From: Leucobacter exalbidus
Lineage (GTDB): Bacteria; Actinomycetota; Actinomycetes; Actinomycetales; Microbacteriaceae
Reading direction: 5' to 3'
DNA length: 64,000 nucleotides
Assembly (NCBI RefSeq): GCF_017834145.1
Contig: NZ_JAFIDA010000001.1
Coordinates: 1,488,001-1,552,000, forward strand
Part shown: positions 43,015-51,582 of the stretch, piece by piece
Layout: every line of letters begins with the position of its first letter
Position numbering within the stretch: position 1 is the stretch's first letter
Notes under the pieces: generated by a model
What the model saw: only the letters and a program-made list of their open reading frames with translations
What the model was told of the DNA's origin: nothing
The model's database searches: none
Program-made: the position numbers and the translations under genes

Positions 43015-43042
43015 GTTATATTTACATGCAAGCGCATATAAC
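43015..43042 (+). promoter_or_regulatory. Candidate operator upstream of the LLM oxidoreductase gene
   Basis: GTTATAT and ATATAAC form 7-bp arms around 14 bases, with a weaker inner pair (ATGC/GCAT). The A/T-rich site stands out in GC-rich DNA, about 80 bases before the start codon. The MarR protein at 44362 is a possible ligand (inference). Confidence 0.5.
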
Positions 43043-43123
43043 TGCAGGCGCGGAACTCGCACCACCGCAGCCCATCACCACGCAGGCGCACACGAAGCCC
43101 TCGGAATATACGGAGTACACATC

Positions 43124-44311
43124 ATGGAATTTGGAATCTTCTCGGTCTCAGACGTCACCCGCGACCCCGTATCGGGCTACACGCCCAGCGAGGCCGAGCG
43201 CATCACCGGCCTGAGCCGCATCGCGGTGCACGCCGAAGAGGTGGGCCTCGATGTGTTCGCCGTCGGTGAGCACCACAACCCGCCCTTCTTCTCCTCGAGC
43301 CCCACCACGTTCCTCGCATACGTGGCAGCCCTCACCAAGAAGATCAAGCTCTCCACGAGCACCACGCTGATCACCACCAACGATCCCGTGCGCATCGCCG
43401 AAGAGTACGCCATGCTGCAGCACCTCGCGAAGGGCCGCATGGACCTGATGCTCGGCCGCGGCAACACCGCCCCCGTGTACCCCTGGTTCGGCAAGGACAT
43501 TCGCAGCTCGCTGCCCCTCGCCCTCGATAACTACAACCTGCTGCACCGCCTCTGGAACGAAGACGTCGTCGACTACGACGGCAACTTCCGCACCCCGCTG
43601 CAGGGCTTCACCTCGACGCCCCGCCCCCTCGACGATGTCGCCCCCTTCGTGTGGCACGGCTCGATCCGCACCCCCGAAATCGCCGAGCAGGCTGCGTACT
43701 ACGGTGACGGATTCTTCTCGAACCACATCTTCGCCCCGAGCGAGCACTCGCTGCGCCTCATCAACTTCTACCGCGAGCGCTTCGAGCACTACGGCCACGG
43801 CACCAAGAGCCAGGCCATCGTGGGGCTGGGCGGCCAGACCTTCATTGCGAAGAAGTCGCAAGATGCCCTCGACCAGTTCCGCCCTTACTTCAACGAGGCC
43901 CCCGTCTACGGTCACGGCCCCCGCATGGAAGATTTCATGCGCCAGACCCCGCTGTCGGTGGGCAGCCCGCAAGAAATCATCGACAAGACGCTCTCGTTCC
44001 GTGAGATCTTCGGTGACTACCAGCGCCAGATGTTCTTGATCGATCACGCGGGCCTGCCCGAGAAGATGGTGCTTGAGCAGCTCGACCTGCTCGGCAGCGA
44101 GGTCATTCCGGTGCTGCGCCGCGAGCTCGCCGCTCTGCGCGGGCCCGAGGTGCCCTCGACGCCAACTCATGAGAACCTAGTACGTGCAAAGTACGGCGAC
44201 GCCGAACCTCGCCAGCCCCGCCCCAACGCGAACCGTGGCGACAACGTCACCGGAGGATCCCCCTACCAGGATTCCCCCGCGCTGCGCGGAGCCGCCTTCG
44301 GGCTGAAGTAG
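43124..44311 (+). CDS. LLM-class flavin-dependent oxidoreductase (CE1758-like)
   Basis: The ATG at 43124 (GGAG ten bases upstream) gives 395 residues starting MEFGIFSVSDVTRDP, the usual N-terminus of this luciferase-like group. VGLDVFAVGEHHNPPFFSSS, STSTTLITTNDPVRIAEEYA, KGRMDLMLGRGNT and FVWHGSIRTPEIAEQAAYYG are luciferase-fold segments. Such enzymes use reduced FMN and O2 to oxidise a small substrate. The matching NADPH-FMN reductase at 44884 would supply FMNH2, with a MarR regulator between them. The C-terminal tail is Pro/Arg-rich. Substrate unknown. Confidence 0.93.
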   Translation: MEFGIFSVSDVTRDPVSGYTPSEAERITGLSRIAVHAEEVGLDVFAVGEHHNPPFFSSSPTTFLAYVAALTKKIKLSTSTTLITTNDPVRIAEEYAMLQHLAKGRMDLMLGRGNTAPVYPWFGKDIRSSLPLALDNYNLLHRLWNEDVVDYDGNFRTPLQGFTSTPRPLDDVAPFVWHGSIRTPEIAEQAAYYGDGFFSNHIFAPSEHSLRLINFYRERFEHYGHGTKSQAIVGLGGQTFIAKKSQDALDQFRPYFNEAPVYGHGPRMEDFMRQTPLSVGSPQEIIDKTLSFREIFGDYQRQMFLIDHAGLPEKMVLEQLDLLGSEVIPVLRRELAALRGPEVPSTPTHENLVRAKYGDAEPRQPRPNANRGDNVTGGSPYQDSPALRGAAFGLK

Positions 44312-44361
44312 CCCCGCGGCCCGGCAGGCACGCCGCCCACCCCAACCCGAAAGAGCCACCA

Positions 44362-44802
44362 ATGAGCACCCCCTCTCGCGCAGATGTGCGCCGCGCCAAC
44401 CAGTCATGGGAAGCCCTCATGACCACCCACGCCACGATGACGCAGCGCTTCGCCGGCGAGGGCATGTGGAGCGAGGTCAGCATGCGCGAGTACGACGTGC
44501 TCTACACGCTCGCGAAGGCCGATGAGCCGCTGCGCCTCAGCGAACTGCAGTCGGGGGTGCTGCTCAGCCAGCCCGCCCTGTCACGCATGGTCGACCGATT
44601 GGTCACCCGCGGCCTCATCTCACGCGCCGAAGATCCCACCGATGGCCGTGCCGTGCGCATCTCGCTCACCGAGGCCGGCACGACCATCCAGCGCGAGGTG
44701 GGCCGCGCCCACGCCAAGAGCGTCACCCGCGAGGTCGGCGGCTCACTGACCGATGACGAGCTGCTCGAGCTCGAGCGACTCTGCCGCAAAATGATTGCTT
44801 AA
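44362..44802 (+). CDS. MarR-family transcriptional regulator
   Basis: A 146-residue protein with the MarR winged helix: EYDVLYTLAKADEPLRLSEL, VLLSQPALSRMVDRLVTRGL (recognition helix) and AEDPTDGRAVRISLTEAG (wing with D-x-R). The DELLELERLCRKM C-terminal helix belongs to the dimer interface. It lies 50 bp after the oxidoreductase gene and 81 bp before the reductase gene on the same strand, probably one operon. It may respond to the oxidoreductase substrate or to oxidants. Immediately after its stop lies one of the GATCCGGATC palindromes (44806). Confidence 0.92.
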   Translation: MSTPSRADVRRANQSWEALMTTHATMTQRFAGEGMWSEVSMREYDVLYTLAKADEPLRLSELQSGVLLSQPALSRMVDRLVTRGLISRAEDPTDGRAVRISLTEAGTTIQREVGRAHAKSVTREVGGSLTDDELLELERLCRKMIA

Positions 44803-44883
44803 TTTGATCCGGATCCGGCCTTGCGGGGTCCCAGCCGGCCGCGCCTATCGCCCCGCCGCGCACAGACTTTGAAGGAGACCAGC

Positions 44884-45612
44884 ATGAACGCACCACTCGA
44901 CGGACACCTGCCCGCCGCAAACTCTGAGCCCGCTCAGACGCCCGCTGCCTCGCAGCAGCCCCTCACCCTCGCTGTGGTGACCGCGGGCACGAGCGACCCT
45001 TCGACCTCGACCATGCTTGCGCAGCGCGTCGCCGACAAGTTCGCGACCCTCGCCGCGGGCCAGGGGCGCGCAGCCCAGATTCGCGTCATCAACCTGCGGC
45101 TGCTCGCCGCCGATATCACGACCGCGCTCGTGTCGCAGCACGTCTCTGAAGAGTTGCAGGCGGCCAGCGATATTCTGCGCGACGCCGACGCCATCGTCGC
45201 CGCTACCCCGGTGTACAAGGCGGGCGCGAGCGGGCTGTTCACCTCGTTCTTCCAGGTGCTCGACAACGATCTGCTCATCGGCACCCCGGTGGCGCTCGCG
45301 GCGACCGCGGGCAGCCCCCGCCACGCACTCGTGGTTGATGACCAGCTGCGCGGCGTCTTCGCCTACCTGCGCACCATCACGACGCCCACGTCGATCTTCG
45401 CGGCCCCCGATGACTGGACCAGCTCAGAGCTGGGCGGCCGCATCACCCGCCAGGCAACCGAGCTCTTCGCGCTTGCGCAGGCAGGGTTCCGCGAGACGGT
45501 GCGCGGCAACGCATGGAACAGCTACCAGCACACCTACGGCAGCGCGGGCGGCACCGAGCTCGGCATCGAGTTCGATACCGACCTGATGCGCCTGGCCACG
45601 GGCGGCAAATAA
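44884..45612 (+). CDS. NADPH-dependent FMN reductase (CE1759-like)
   Basis: The ATG at 44884, six bases after GGAG, gives 242 residues. The flavodoxin-like fold shows LAVVTAGTSDPSTSTMLAQR (FMN phosphate loop), VAATPVYKAGASGLFTSFFQ (the T/S-P-x-Y block of FMN reductases) and VALAATAGSPRHALVVDDQL. It reduces FMN with NAD(P)H for a two-component monooxygenase, here most likely the LLM oxidoreductase two genes upstream. The stop codon lies at the edge of the triple-hairpin array at 45611. Confidence 0.92.
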   Translation: MNAPLDGHLPAANSEPAQTPAASQQPLTLAVVTAGTSDPSTSTMLAQRVADKFATLAAGQGRAAQIRVINLRLLAADITTALVSQHVSEELQAASDILRDADAIVAATPVYKAGASGLFTSFFQVLDNDLLIGTPVALAATAGSPRHALVVDDQLRGVFAYLRTITTPTSIFAAPDDWTSSELGGRITRQATELFALAQAGFRETVRGNAWNSYQHTYGSAGGTELGIEFDTDLMRLATGGK

Positions 45613-45722
45613 CTCGGAATAGGGGTGGTCTTATTCCGAGTTATCCCGCTAAGTCGGAATAACGAACCTCTTATTCCGACTTATCCGGCTAAGTCGGAAT
45701 AACGAGCCCCTTATTCCGAGTT
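45611..45722. repeat. Three tandem 32-bp hairpins with 40-bp period
   Basis: Hairpins start at 45611, 45651 and 45691, exactly 40 bp apart. Stems are AACTCGGAATA/TATTCCGAGTT, AAGTCGGAATAA/TTATTCCGACTT and AAGTCGGAATAA/TTATTCCGAGTT, with 8-10-nt loops. In unit 2 both arms changed together (CTCGG/CCGAG to GTCGG/CCGAC), which supports selection for pairing. They fill the gap between convergent genes, so one role may be termination. Confidence 0.9.
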
Positions 45723-45756
45723 AGGTCTCGCATGAGCTCGCGGTTTCGTTCGCGGT

Positions 45757-46083
45757 TTAGGCGGTCGCGGGGTCAGCCTGATCGGCGGGTTCAGCCGGGT
45801 CCGTGTGCTCCGCGTCCCAGCGGGCCGCGCGCTCGTTGAGTAGCGCGGCGAGCCGTTCGAGCTCACCCGGTTCGGCTGTTGTTTGCCCGGCCGAGGCCCG
45901 ACCCAGCGCGAGCCCCATCAGAAATGTGCTGAGCGGGGCCGCCGGCCGGGCCACCCCGCGCGCCACGTGTTTGGCCACGTTCAGCACCGTCGCGATCGAG
46001 ACCTCTTCGGGTTCAAGACCCAGCTCTTCAGCGGCCGCAACCAGCCATTCGTCGAGTGCCTCTGGGGGCAGGTGAACGGCCAT
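45757..46083 (-). CDS. DUF6457-domain protein
   Basis: The ATG at 46083, six bases after AAGGGA, gives 108 residues; a longer frame upstream is discarded because it overlaps mobA. The N-terminus is LPPEALDEWLVAAAEELGLE, then VLNVAKHVARGVARPAAPLS and FLMGLALGRA, a small all-helical domain found beside molybdopterin genes in actinobacteria. It is 50 bp after mobA in the same direction. Function unknown; a helper of Moco handling is inferred from context only. Confidence 0.8.
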   Translation of the reverse strand: MAVHLPPEALDEWLVAAAEELGLEPEEVSIATVLNVAKHVARGVARPAAPLSTFLMGLALGRASAGQTTAEPGELERLAALLNERAARWDAEHTDPAEPADQADPATA

Positions 46084-46133
46084 GGTGATTCCCTTCGGTT
46101 GAGCGGCAAAACGGTCGAGCAGCAGCGCGGCTG

Positions 46134-46784
46134 CTAGCCCGGCTGATCTGCCCGCCGCCTGGCCTCGGCCAGTGACTCGGGCGTATCGATATCGGCTGCC
46201 AGCGCCGCCGGAACATGCAGCTCGCGCAGCTTCAGCCCCGCGAGCGCCCGCTTCACCGGAGCGTTCAAGACCCCATCGCCGAGCCCCGCGCAGGCTTCGG
46301 CCACGGCGGCCGACCGGTAGCTGGCGGCCAGCCACTGGGCACGGCCTGCGCTGTCGACGAGCAGGGTACCGTCGGCTTCGGCCGCGCTGCGCCCCTCGGC
46401 CTGCGCCCGGGCGTGATCCTTGCCGAGCACGGTGCACACGCGCTCGGGGTACTCAAGATCGCACGCGAGCACCCACACCTGTGCGGCGGTGACTTCCACG
46501 ATGCCGGCCGCGATACCGGCGAGCGGCCCCGCAAACTCGGGGTCTTCGCGCAACACCACATCGGCGCCCGTGCCCGCAGATTCTGGGCCCACCACGATGA
46601 TGCGGCTGGCGCCCGCAATACGACTGGCGCGCACAACACGGTCGACGAGCCGTTCACCCGCGAGCTTCAGCGCGGCCTTATCGACGCCGCCGAGCCGTGA
46701 TGCGCGGCCCCCGGCGAGCACGATGACATCGAAGGGTGCGTCGCCACGTGAACCGTGAGCGCGTACCGGGCCTGCTGCATGCAT
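46134..46784 (-). CDS. mobA: Molybdenum cofactor guanylyltransferase-like NTP transferase
   Basis: This 216-residue protein shows the NTP-transferase start FDVIVLAGGRASRLGGVDKA (the G-G-x-S-x-R-x-G-x-D-K signature with Gly inserted), ELVRE-like nucleotide strands, EFAGPLAGIAAG and VWVLACDLEYP (metal-binding Asp). It likely attaches GMP to molybdopterin to form the bis-MGD cofactor. MobA also has a PPALxxDIDTPEdl end, matched here by PAALAADIDTPESLAEA. The mob–DUF6457 pair lies beside moeA. Confidence 0.88.
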   Translation of the reverse strand: MHAAGPVRAHGSRGDAPFDVIVLAGGRASRLGGVDKAALKLAGERLVDRVVRASRIAGASRIIVVGPESAGTGADVVLREDPEFAGPLAGIAAGIVEVTAAQVWVLACDLEYPERVCTVLGKDHARAQAEGRSAAEADGTLLVDSAGRAQWLAASYRSAAVAEACAGLGDGVLNAPVKRALAGLKLRELHVPAALAADIDTPESLAEARRRADQPG

Positions 46785-46879
46785 CGATGTCTCCAGTCAC
46801 TGTCAATGAGCATCGCTAGCTCAACTATGCCCGATATTCGCCCGCAATACCCGCATTGACGCCACAGATGATGCCCGCG

Positions 46880-48286
46880 TCACGCAACGACCCTGATCAC
46901 GGTGACCTGATCACCCTCGTGCACGTCGCCCGTTTCTGGGCCGACGAGCGCATAACCCTCGGCCGCTCCGTGCCCACCGACCGAATGGGAGACGCGCCCC
47001 GCGTGCACCGCGGGCAGGCAGCGCAGCTCGCTCGCTGCGGGGGCGATCGAAGGCTCCGGATCCTGCGTAAAGATCACCGGCAACACCTGCAGCCGCCCGG
47101 TCGCGCCGCGCCAGCTTGCCGCCGCGGTCGCGCGCAGGCGGGGCCGCGAGGTGTCAGCGCAGCCCTGCATGGTGCGCAGCGCGGGCCGCACGAACAGTTC
47201 GAAACTCACCGCCGCGCTCACCGGGTTGCCGGGCAGCGCGAAGATCCAGGCGCCCGCCGTCAGCCGCCCCGTGCACTGGGGTTGCCCCGGTCGAACCGCC
47301 ACCCGCACAGCCCGCACCTCGGGCTCGTCGGCGAGCACGATGCGCATGACATCGCGGGTTCCGGGCCCCACCCCGCCCGTGGTGACGACGAGGTCGTGGG
47401 TGGCACCGAGCTTTGCGAGCTGCGCGCGCACCGTGGCCTCGTCATCGGGGCAGCGGGCCACGTGCACCCGGGTGATGCCACACTCGGCGAGCAGCCCGCG
47501 CATCAGCAGCGAGTTAGATTCGGGAATCTGGCCGCGCGACAGCTGCGCCCCCAAGGGCTGCAGTTCGGCGCCCGTCACCAGCACCGCAACGCTCGGGGCC
47601 TCGCGCACGAGCACCTCGGCGATGCCCGCTGCGGCGAGCGCTGAGGCCCGTGCCGCGGTGAGGGAGTCGCCGGATCGGGCGACGAGATCGCCGGCGTCGC
47701 GGTCTTCGCCGCGGGCGCGCACATCGGTGCCCGGGGTGACCGCTTCGGTGATTTGCACGGTGTGGTCGGCCCAGGCGAGCTCGGAGCGTGCGTGTGCGGG
47801 GGCCAACGCCGAATGCGTGGACGAGGCCGCGCGCTCGCGGTCCCCGCGGGTGCGTTCGACCCGCACCACGGCGTCGGCTGAGGTGGGCAGCGGCGCACCC
47901 GTCATGACGCGCACGCACTCCCCCGGGTTGAGGTGCGGATCCCAGTCAGACCCGGCCGCGACCTCGCCCAGCACGGTGAGGGCGACCGGCTGCTCGGGCG
48001 TCGCCCCGCTCGTGTCGCCCGAGCGCACCGCATAGCCGTCCATCGCAGAGTTGGCCCACAGCGGCAGCGGGTGCGCGGCCCGCACGTCTTCGGCGAGCAC
48101 CGTGCCGAGCGCGTCTTCGAGGGGCAGCAGCCGCGGAGCGATCTGGGTCATGCGCGCAAGCACCCAGGCGAGGTGCGCTTCGGGTGTCACCGCGACGGCC
48201 TGCGCGGGGTCTGGCGCTGCGGGTGCTGCGGGCGTTGGGGCCACCTGTTCTTCCACACTTGAAAGTATGCCCGGTTCACGTGCCAC
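46880..48286 (-). CDS. moeA: Molybdopterin molybdenumtransferase, copy 1 (MoeA family)
   Basis: The 468-residue protein has an Ala/Pro-rich N-terminal extension and then the MoeA domains: LEDALGTVLAEDVRAAHPLP, ANSAMDGYAVRSGD (active region), VMTGAPLPTSADAVVRVE, ARGEDRDAGD, VLVTGAELQP, VVTTGGVGPGTRDVMR and FALPGNPVSAAVSFELFVRP. MoeA inserts molybdate into adenylylated molybdopterin. The window carries a second copy at 58325; the two are only distantly alike, so they may serve different metals or enzymes. It starts 3 bp after the TPR gene's stop on the same strand, so they share a transcript. Confidence 0.92.
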   Translation of the reverse strand: MAREPGILSSVEEQVAPTPAAPAAPDPAQAVAVTPEAHLAWVLARMTQIAPRLLPLEDALGTVLAEDVRAAHPLPLWANSAMDGYAVRSGDTSGATPEQPVALTVLGEVAAGSDWDPHLNPGECVRVMTGAPLPTSADAVVRVERTRGDRERAASSTHSALAPAHARSELAWADHTVQITEAVTPGTDVRARGEDRDAGDLVARSGDSLTAARASALAAAGIAEVLVREAPSVAVLVTGAELQPLGAQLSRGQIPESNSLLMRGLLAECGITRVHVARCPDDEATVRAQLAKLGATHDLVVTTGGVGPGTRDVMRIVLADEPEVRAVRVAVRPGQPQCTGRLTAGAWIFALPGNPVSAAVSFELFVRPALRTMQGCADTSRPRLRATAAASWRGATGRLQVLPVIFTQDPEPSIAPAASELRCLPAVHAGRVSHSVGGHGAAEGYALVGPETGDVHEGDQVTVIRVVA

Positions 48287-48289
48287 GGC

Positions 48290-50098
48290 CTAGCGCTCAG
48301 AGATGACCACTTCGGGGATCTCGGGGATCTCGATCTGCGGAATCTCAATGGGGGTGTTCGCGCGTTCTCGCATGCGGTCGAGCTGGCAGCTCACCCGAGA
48401 GGCGGTGCGGCCCGAGCACGCCTTCTCGGCGGGCTCTTCTTCTGTGCCGTCGCTGCCATCGTCGCCCACGGGCGGCTCCGGATCGGCGTACCGCCCCACA
48501 CTGTCATGCATATTGGGCAGCACCGGGATAGATGCCGCTGCCCCCACGAACCCCAGCACCGCCACCACGGCGACGAGGGCGGCGAGCACCGGCGACCACT
48601 TGGCTGGTGGCTTGGCTTCGGCCCCCACTTCAATGGCCGCGTCGAGGCTGCGGCGTGCGCGGCGCTCGGTGGCCCACGTCAGCGCCCACCCGATGAGCGG
48701 CGAGAGCACCATGCCCGAGGCGGCCAAACCGACCACCGCGCCCACGTCGCTGCGGCTGTGGTCGAGCCCCGAGGCGGCGCGCACCACCCCAAACAGCGCC
48801 CACAGGGCGAACACGCTCAGGCACCGCAGCACCACCACGGCGACCAGCTCGCGGCGGTGCCGGCTCAGCCGCACCACCGCGGCACGGTCTGTCGACGCCC
48901 CTTCAAACTGGCGGGCACGCGCGTGATAGCCGAGCTGCCACAGCAGTGAGCAGGCGAATGCGAGCAGCACCAGCGCACACATTGCGACAATCACCCAGCG
49001 CACCGCGACCGCGTCGCGCACCACAAACGCGACCACTCCGCACAGCAACAGCCCGACCCACGTTGCTCGTTCGCCCCACACGCGGGCGCGGTCGACGGGG
49101 CGGGATCCGGCGATGCTGCGCAGAAAACCGCGGGCCACGTGCTGCCCCGCCGCCCGGTATCGCAACCATTGCACGCCGCCGAATACGCCAGCGACCGCCC
49201 ACCACAGCGCGACGCCGCTGGGGGCGGCGGCGGTGCCCGGGAATCCAAACATGATGCCCATCGCGGCCACCGCGATGAGGTAGACGGGGGCGTCGATGCG
49301 GGTCATCGATCGGTGCCAGAGCTGCGCGAACAGTGCGGTGCGGGCGTCGCGGTGTTGGGGGTCGGTGGCGAGCAGCTTGCCCATTTCGGTCGCGTGCACC
49401 GCTTCTTGGTGCGCGTTGACGGTGCCGGGGCGGGCCGCGTTCGCGGTGACCAGCCCGGCGTGCAGGGTGAGCAGCCCCGCGTGCTCGGGGGCCTCGGCCA
49501 GTGCGCGCGCCGCGATGTCTTGTGCCTCGCGCGGCTTGCCCAGGCTCCACAGCACATGCGCGGCTTCTTCGTATGCCGCCGCGTCGCCCGCGGCGAGCGC
49601 GAGGGCCTGATCGACCTGCTGCCGGGCGGTGTTGCGCAGCGTGCGCGTGCTGCGGTTGCCCCGGTTGACGTGGTTTCCGCGGCTGTCGCGCGGCTCGGCC
49701 GAGATGGCGAGCAACACCCGGGCGTATTGCAGCCGGTGCAGCGGCTCGTGGGGGGCCGCGGCCAAACACCCCAGGATGGTGCGTTCGGCGGCGCCCAGAT
49801 CACCCTGCCGCTGCAGCGTGATCGAGAGCATACGCCGGGCGTCGTGCAGTTCGGGGTGTGCCCCCAGTAACTGTTCGAAGGTCTGCTGTGCCTCATCCAG
49901 GCGCCACAGCGTGAGCAGTAGCCAGGCGCGGGTGCCGCCCAGCTCGGCGCTCCAGGGGTTCACCGCGAGGCCCGGGTTCAGTGCCTCGAGCGCTTCGTCA
50001 TGCCGCCCCTGCGCCGCCAGCATTTGGGCGTGCTTCAGGCTGACGCCGACAATCTGCTCGTTGGATGCTTCGCTGGCGGGCCGCGGCTGCTCACTCAC
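48290..50098 (-). CDS. TPR-containing multi-pass membrane protein
   Basis: The 602-residue protein has N-terminal TPR units (AQGRHDEALEALNPGLAVNP, LWRLDEAQQTFEQLLGAHPE, ARRMLSITLQRQGDLGAAER) up to about 220. At least six membrane helices follow between about 265 and 540, then a short acidic/basic C-terminal domain with two Cys (KACSGRTASRVSCQLDRM) outside or inside the membrane. TPRs bind partner proteins. It lies 10 bp after the AAA+ ATPase gene and 3 bp before moeA, so ATPase, TPR protein and MoeA form one unit. Role unknown. Confidence 0.8.
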   Translation of the reverse strand: MSEQPRPASEASNEQIVGVSLKHAQMLAAQGRHDEALEALNPGLAVNPWSAELGGTRAWLLLTLWRLDEAQQTFEQLLGAHPELHDARRMLSITLQRQGDLGAAERTILGCLAAAPHEPLHRLQYARVLLAISAEPRDSRGNHVNRGNRSTRTLRNTARQQVDQALALAAGDAAAYEEAAHVLWSLGKPREAQDIAARALAEAPEHAGLLTLHAGLVTANAARPGTVNAHQEAVHATEMGKLLATDPQHRDARTALFAQLWHRSMTRIDAPVYLIAVAAMGIMFGFPGTAAAPSGVALWWAVAGVFGGVQWLRYRAAGQHVARGFLRSIAGSRPVDRARVWGERATWVGLLLCGVVAFVVRDAVAVRWVIVAMCALVLLAFACSLLWQLGYHARARQFEGASTDRAAVVRLSRHRRELVAVVVLRCLSVFALWALFGVVRAASGLDHSRSDVGAVVGLAASGMVLSPLIGWALTWATERRARRSLDAAIEVGAEAKPPAKWSPVLAALVAVVAVLGFVGAAASIPVLPNMHDSVGRYADPEPPVGDDGSDGTEEEPAEKACSGRTASRVSCQLDRMRERANTPIEIPQIEIPEIPEVVISER

Positions 50099-50108
50099 TG
50101 CTGCCCGC

Positions 50109-51512
50109 TCACCGAATGAACTTCTCCCGAGTCAGGTAGGTCTCGAGCTCGTCGTACCTGCCGTCGGCGTTACTGAAGGTGACCACGTTGACCGCGCTCT
50201 GCATCCACCCGCCCGTGCTCGGCTGCACCTCGCGCAGCGCGGCATCAAAGTCGGCCATCGTGACGGGGCGCACCTGCCCCGACGCGATCGAATCGGCCAT
50301 CGCCCGTTCGGCCGCGGTCGTCGCAAGGTGGTCAAGATCGGCGCCCGAGAACCCGTGGGTGCGGGCCGCCAACTGGGCCAGATCGATGCCCGCGACCGGG
50401 CGCCCGGTGAGGGCCCCGCGCAGAATCTCGACGCGCGCCGGTTCGTCGGGCGGGGTGATGAGCACCACGCGGTCGAGGCGGCCCGGGCGCATCAGCGCAT
50501 CATCGACATCCCACGGATGGTTGGTCGCGGCGAGCACGAATACCCCGTCGTTCTTGCTACCCACGCCGTCCATCTCGGTGAGCAGCTGGTTGACGACGCC
50601 GAGCATCCAGGTCGCATTCGATCCATACATCGACCGTTTGCCGCCGATCGAATCGAGCTCATCAATAAACAAGACGCACGGGGCATGCTTGCGAGCACGC
50701 GCAAACAGCCGCTGCACATTCTTCTCGCTCTCGCCGATAAACGAGTTCAGCACATCGGCAACCGTCACCGTCAAAAACTTGGCGCCAAGCTCGCCCGCGA
50801 TCGCCTTCGCAATAAAGGTCTTGCCCGTTCCCGGAGGCCCGTACAGCAGCAACCCACCGCGCAGATTCTTCTGAAACGCCTTCGCGATCTCGGGGTTGCG
50901 CATCGGGTCAAGAAACGCGACCCGCAACCGATCCTTCACGTGCTGCAGCCCGCCCACATCGGCGAGCGTCACATCGGGAGCCTCGGGCGCCTCGTCGGTG
51001 CCATCGTCGGTGCCGTCACCCGCGACCTCGATGCGCTGCGCATCACCGGGCTCACTGCCCACAAACGGCGGCTCGATCACACTGTCGAGCTCGCTCTCGA
51101 GCCGCGCCCAATCGATGCCAGCTGCCGGAGCAGGCGTCTCGGGCGTAGCGGGTGACTCCGGATCAACGGGCGCTTCGGGCTGAGCGGCGGCGGGATCTAT
51201 CGCGGGCTCCCCCGCCGATGGCGCTGGCGGGGCGACGGGCGCGGCGGGGACGGCGGGGACGGCGGGGACGGCGGGGACGGCGGCTGCTGATCCGGATCCT
51301 GCCTCGCCCGCCGTCGGCATCGCCAGTGCCTGGCGCATCAGTTCTTGCGCCCGCGCGTTCGCGCCGTCACGCATCAGCACCTGTGACAGCTCGGCCACGG
51401 CGCGCGCCTGGTCGCCGTGCGCAAGCAGCAGCTCGGCGAGGTGGAGGCGCAGCGGCAGCGACTCGGGGTCGGCGGTGACCGCAGCAGAGAGCGCGGTGAT
51501 GAGGTCAGACAT
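50109..51512 (-). CDS. AAA+ ATPase with N-terminal TPR-like region
   Basis: The ATG at 51512 (AGGAG upstream) gives 467 residues. An N-terminal TPR-like helix pair (LPLRLHLAELLLAHGDQARA) leads to an Ala/Pro linker and one Cdc48/FtsH-like AAA domain: VGGLQHVKDRLRVAFLDPMR, LLLYGPPGTGKTFIAKAIAG (Walker A), VLFIDELDSIGG (Walker B), VLAATNHPWDVDDALMRPGR with LDRVV (arginine finger). All catalytic residues are present. Such single-AAA proteins remodel proteins; the neighbouring TPR membrane protein may recruit it. It lies between modC and the TPR–moeA pair, so Moco-enzyme maturation is one guess. Confidence 0.9.
   Translation of the reverse strand: MSDLITALSAAVTADPESLPLRLHLAELLLAHGDQARAVAELSQVLMRDGANARAQELMRQALAMPTAGEAGSGSAAAVPAVPAVPAVPAAPVAPPAPSAGEPAIDPAAAQPEAPVDPESPATPETPAPAAGIDWARLESELDSVIEPPFVGSEPGDAQRIEVAGDGTDDGTDEAPEAPDVTLADVGGLQHVKDRLRVAFLDPMRNPEIAKAFQKNLRGGLLLYGPPGTGKTFIAKAIAGELGAKFLTVTVADVLNSFIGESEKNVQRLFARARKHAPCVLFIDELDSIGGKRSMYGSNATWMLGVVNQLLTEMDGVGSKNDGVFVLAATNHPWDVDDALMRPGRLDRVVLITPPDEPARVEILRGALTGRPVAGIDLAQLAARTHGFSGADLDHLATTAAERAMADSIASGQVRPVTMADFDAALREVQPSTGGWMQSAVNVVTFSNADGRYDELETYLTREKFIR
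51242..51277 (-). repeat. Four tandem 9-bp repeats in the ATPase linker
   Basis: The unit CGGCGGGGA occurs four times without change and encodes Ala-Val-Pro on the minus strand. The nine-base period keeps the frame. Confidence 0.9.
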
Positions 51513-51582
51513 GGGACTCCTCGGCGGTGCTGCGGGGCTTTGGTGGGTGATGCGTGGTGCAGGGCGCCCGAGATTTAGTGTC

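Larger units (their letters stand above)
42765..43123. other. 359-bp divergent intergenic region with two inverted repeats
   Basis: No gene seen. Near the surface-protein start, AACATTTGCC (42787) and GGCAAATGTT (42831) form 10-bp arms around 34 bases. Nearer the oxidoreductase lies GTTATAT-N14-ATATAAC (43015-43042). The region should hold both divergent promoters. Confidence 0.6.

Noticed and set aside
45611-45722. CRISPR array
   Set aside because: Only three units, each a complete hairpin, with no unique spacers and no cas genes.
46084-46437. Upstream extension of the DUF6457 frame
   Set aside because: Overlaps mobA in another frame with Arg/Gly-rich nonsense; the ATG at 46083 has a good ribosome-binding site.
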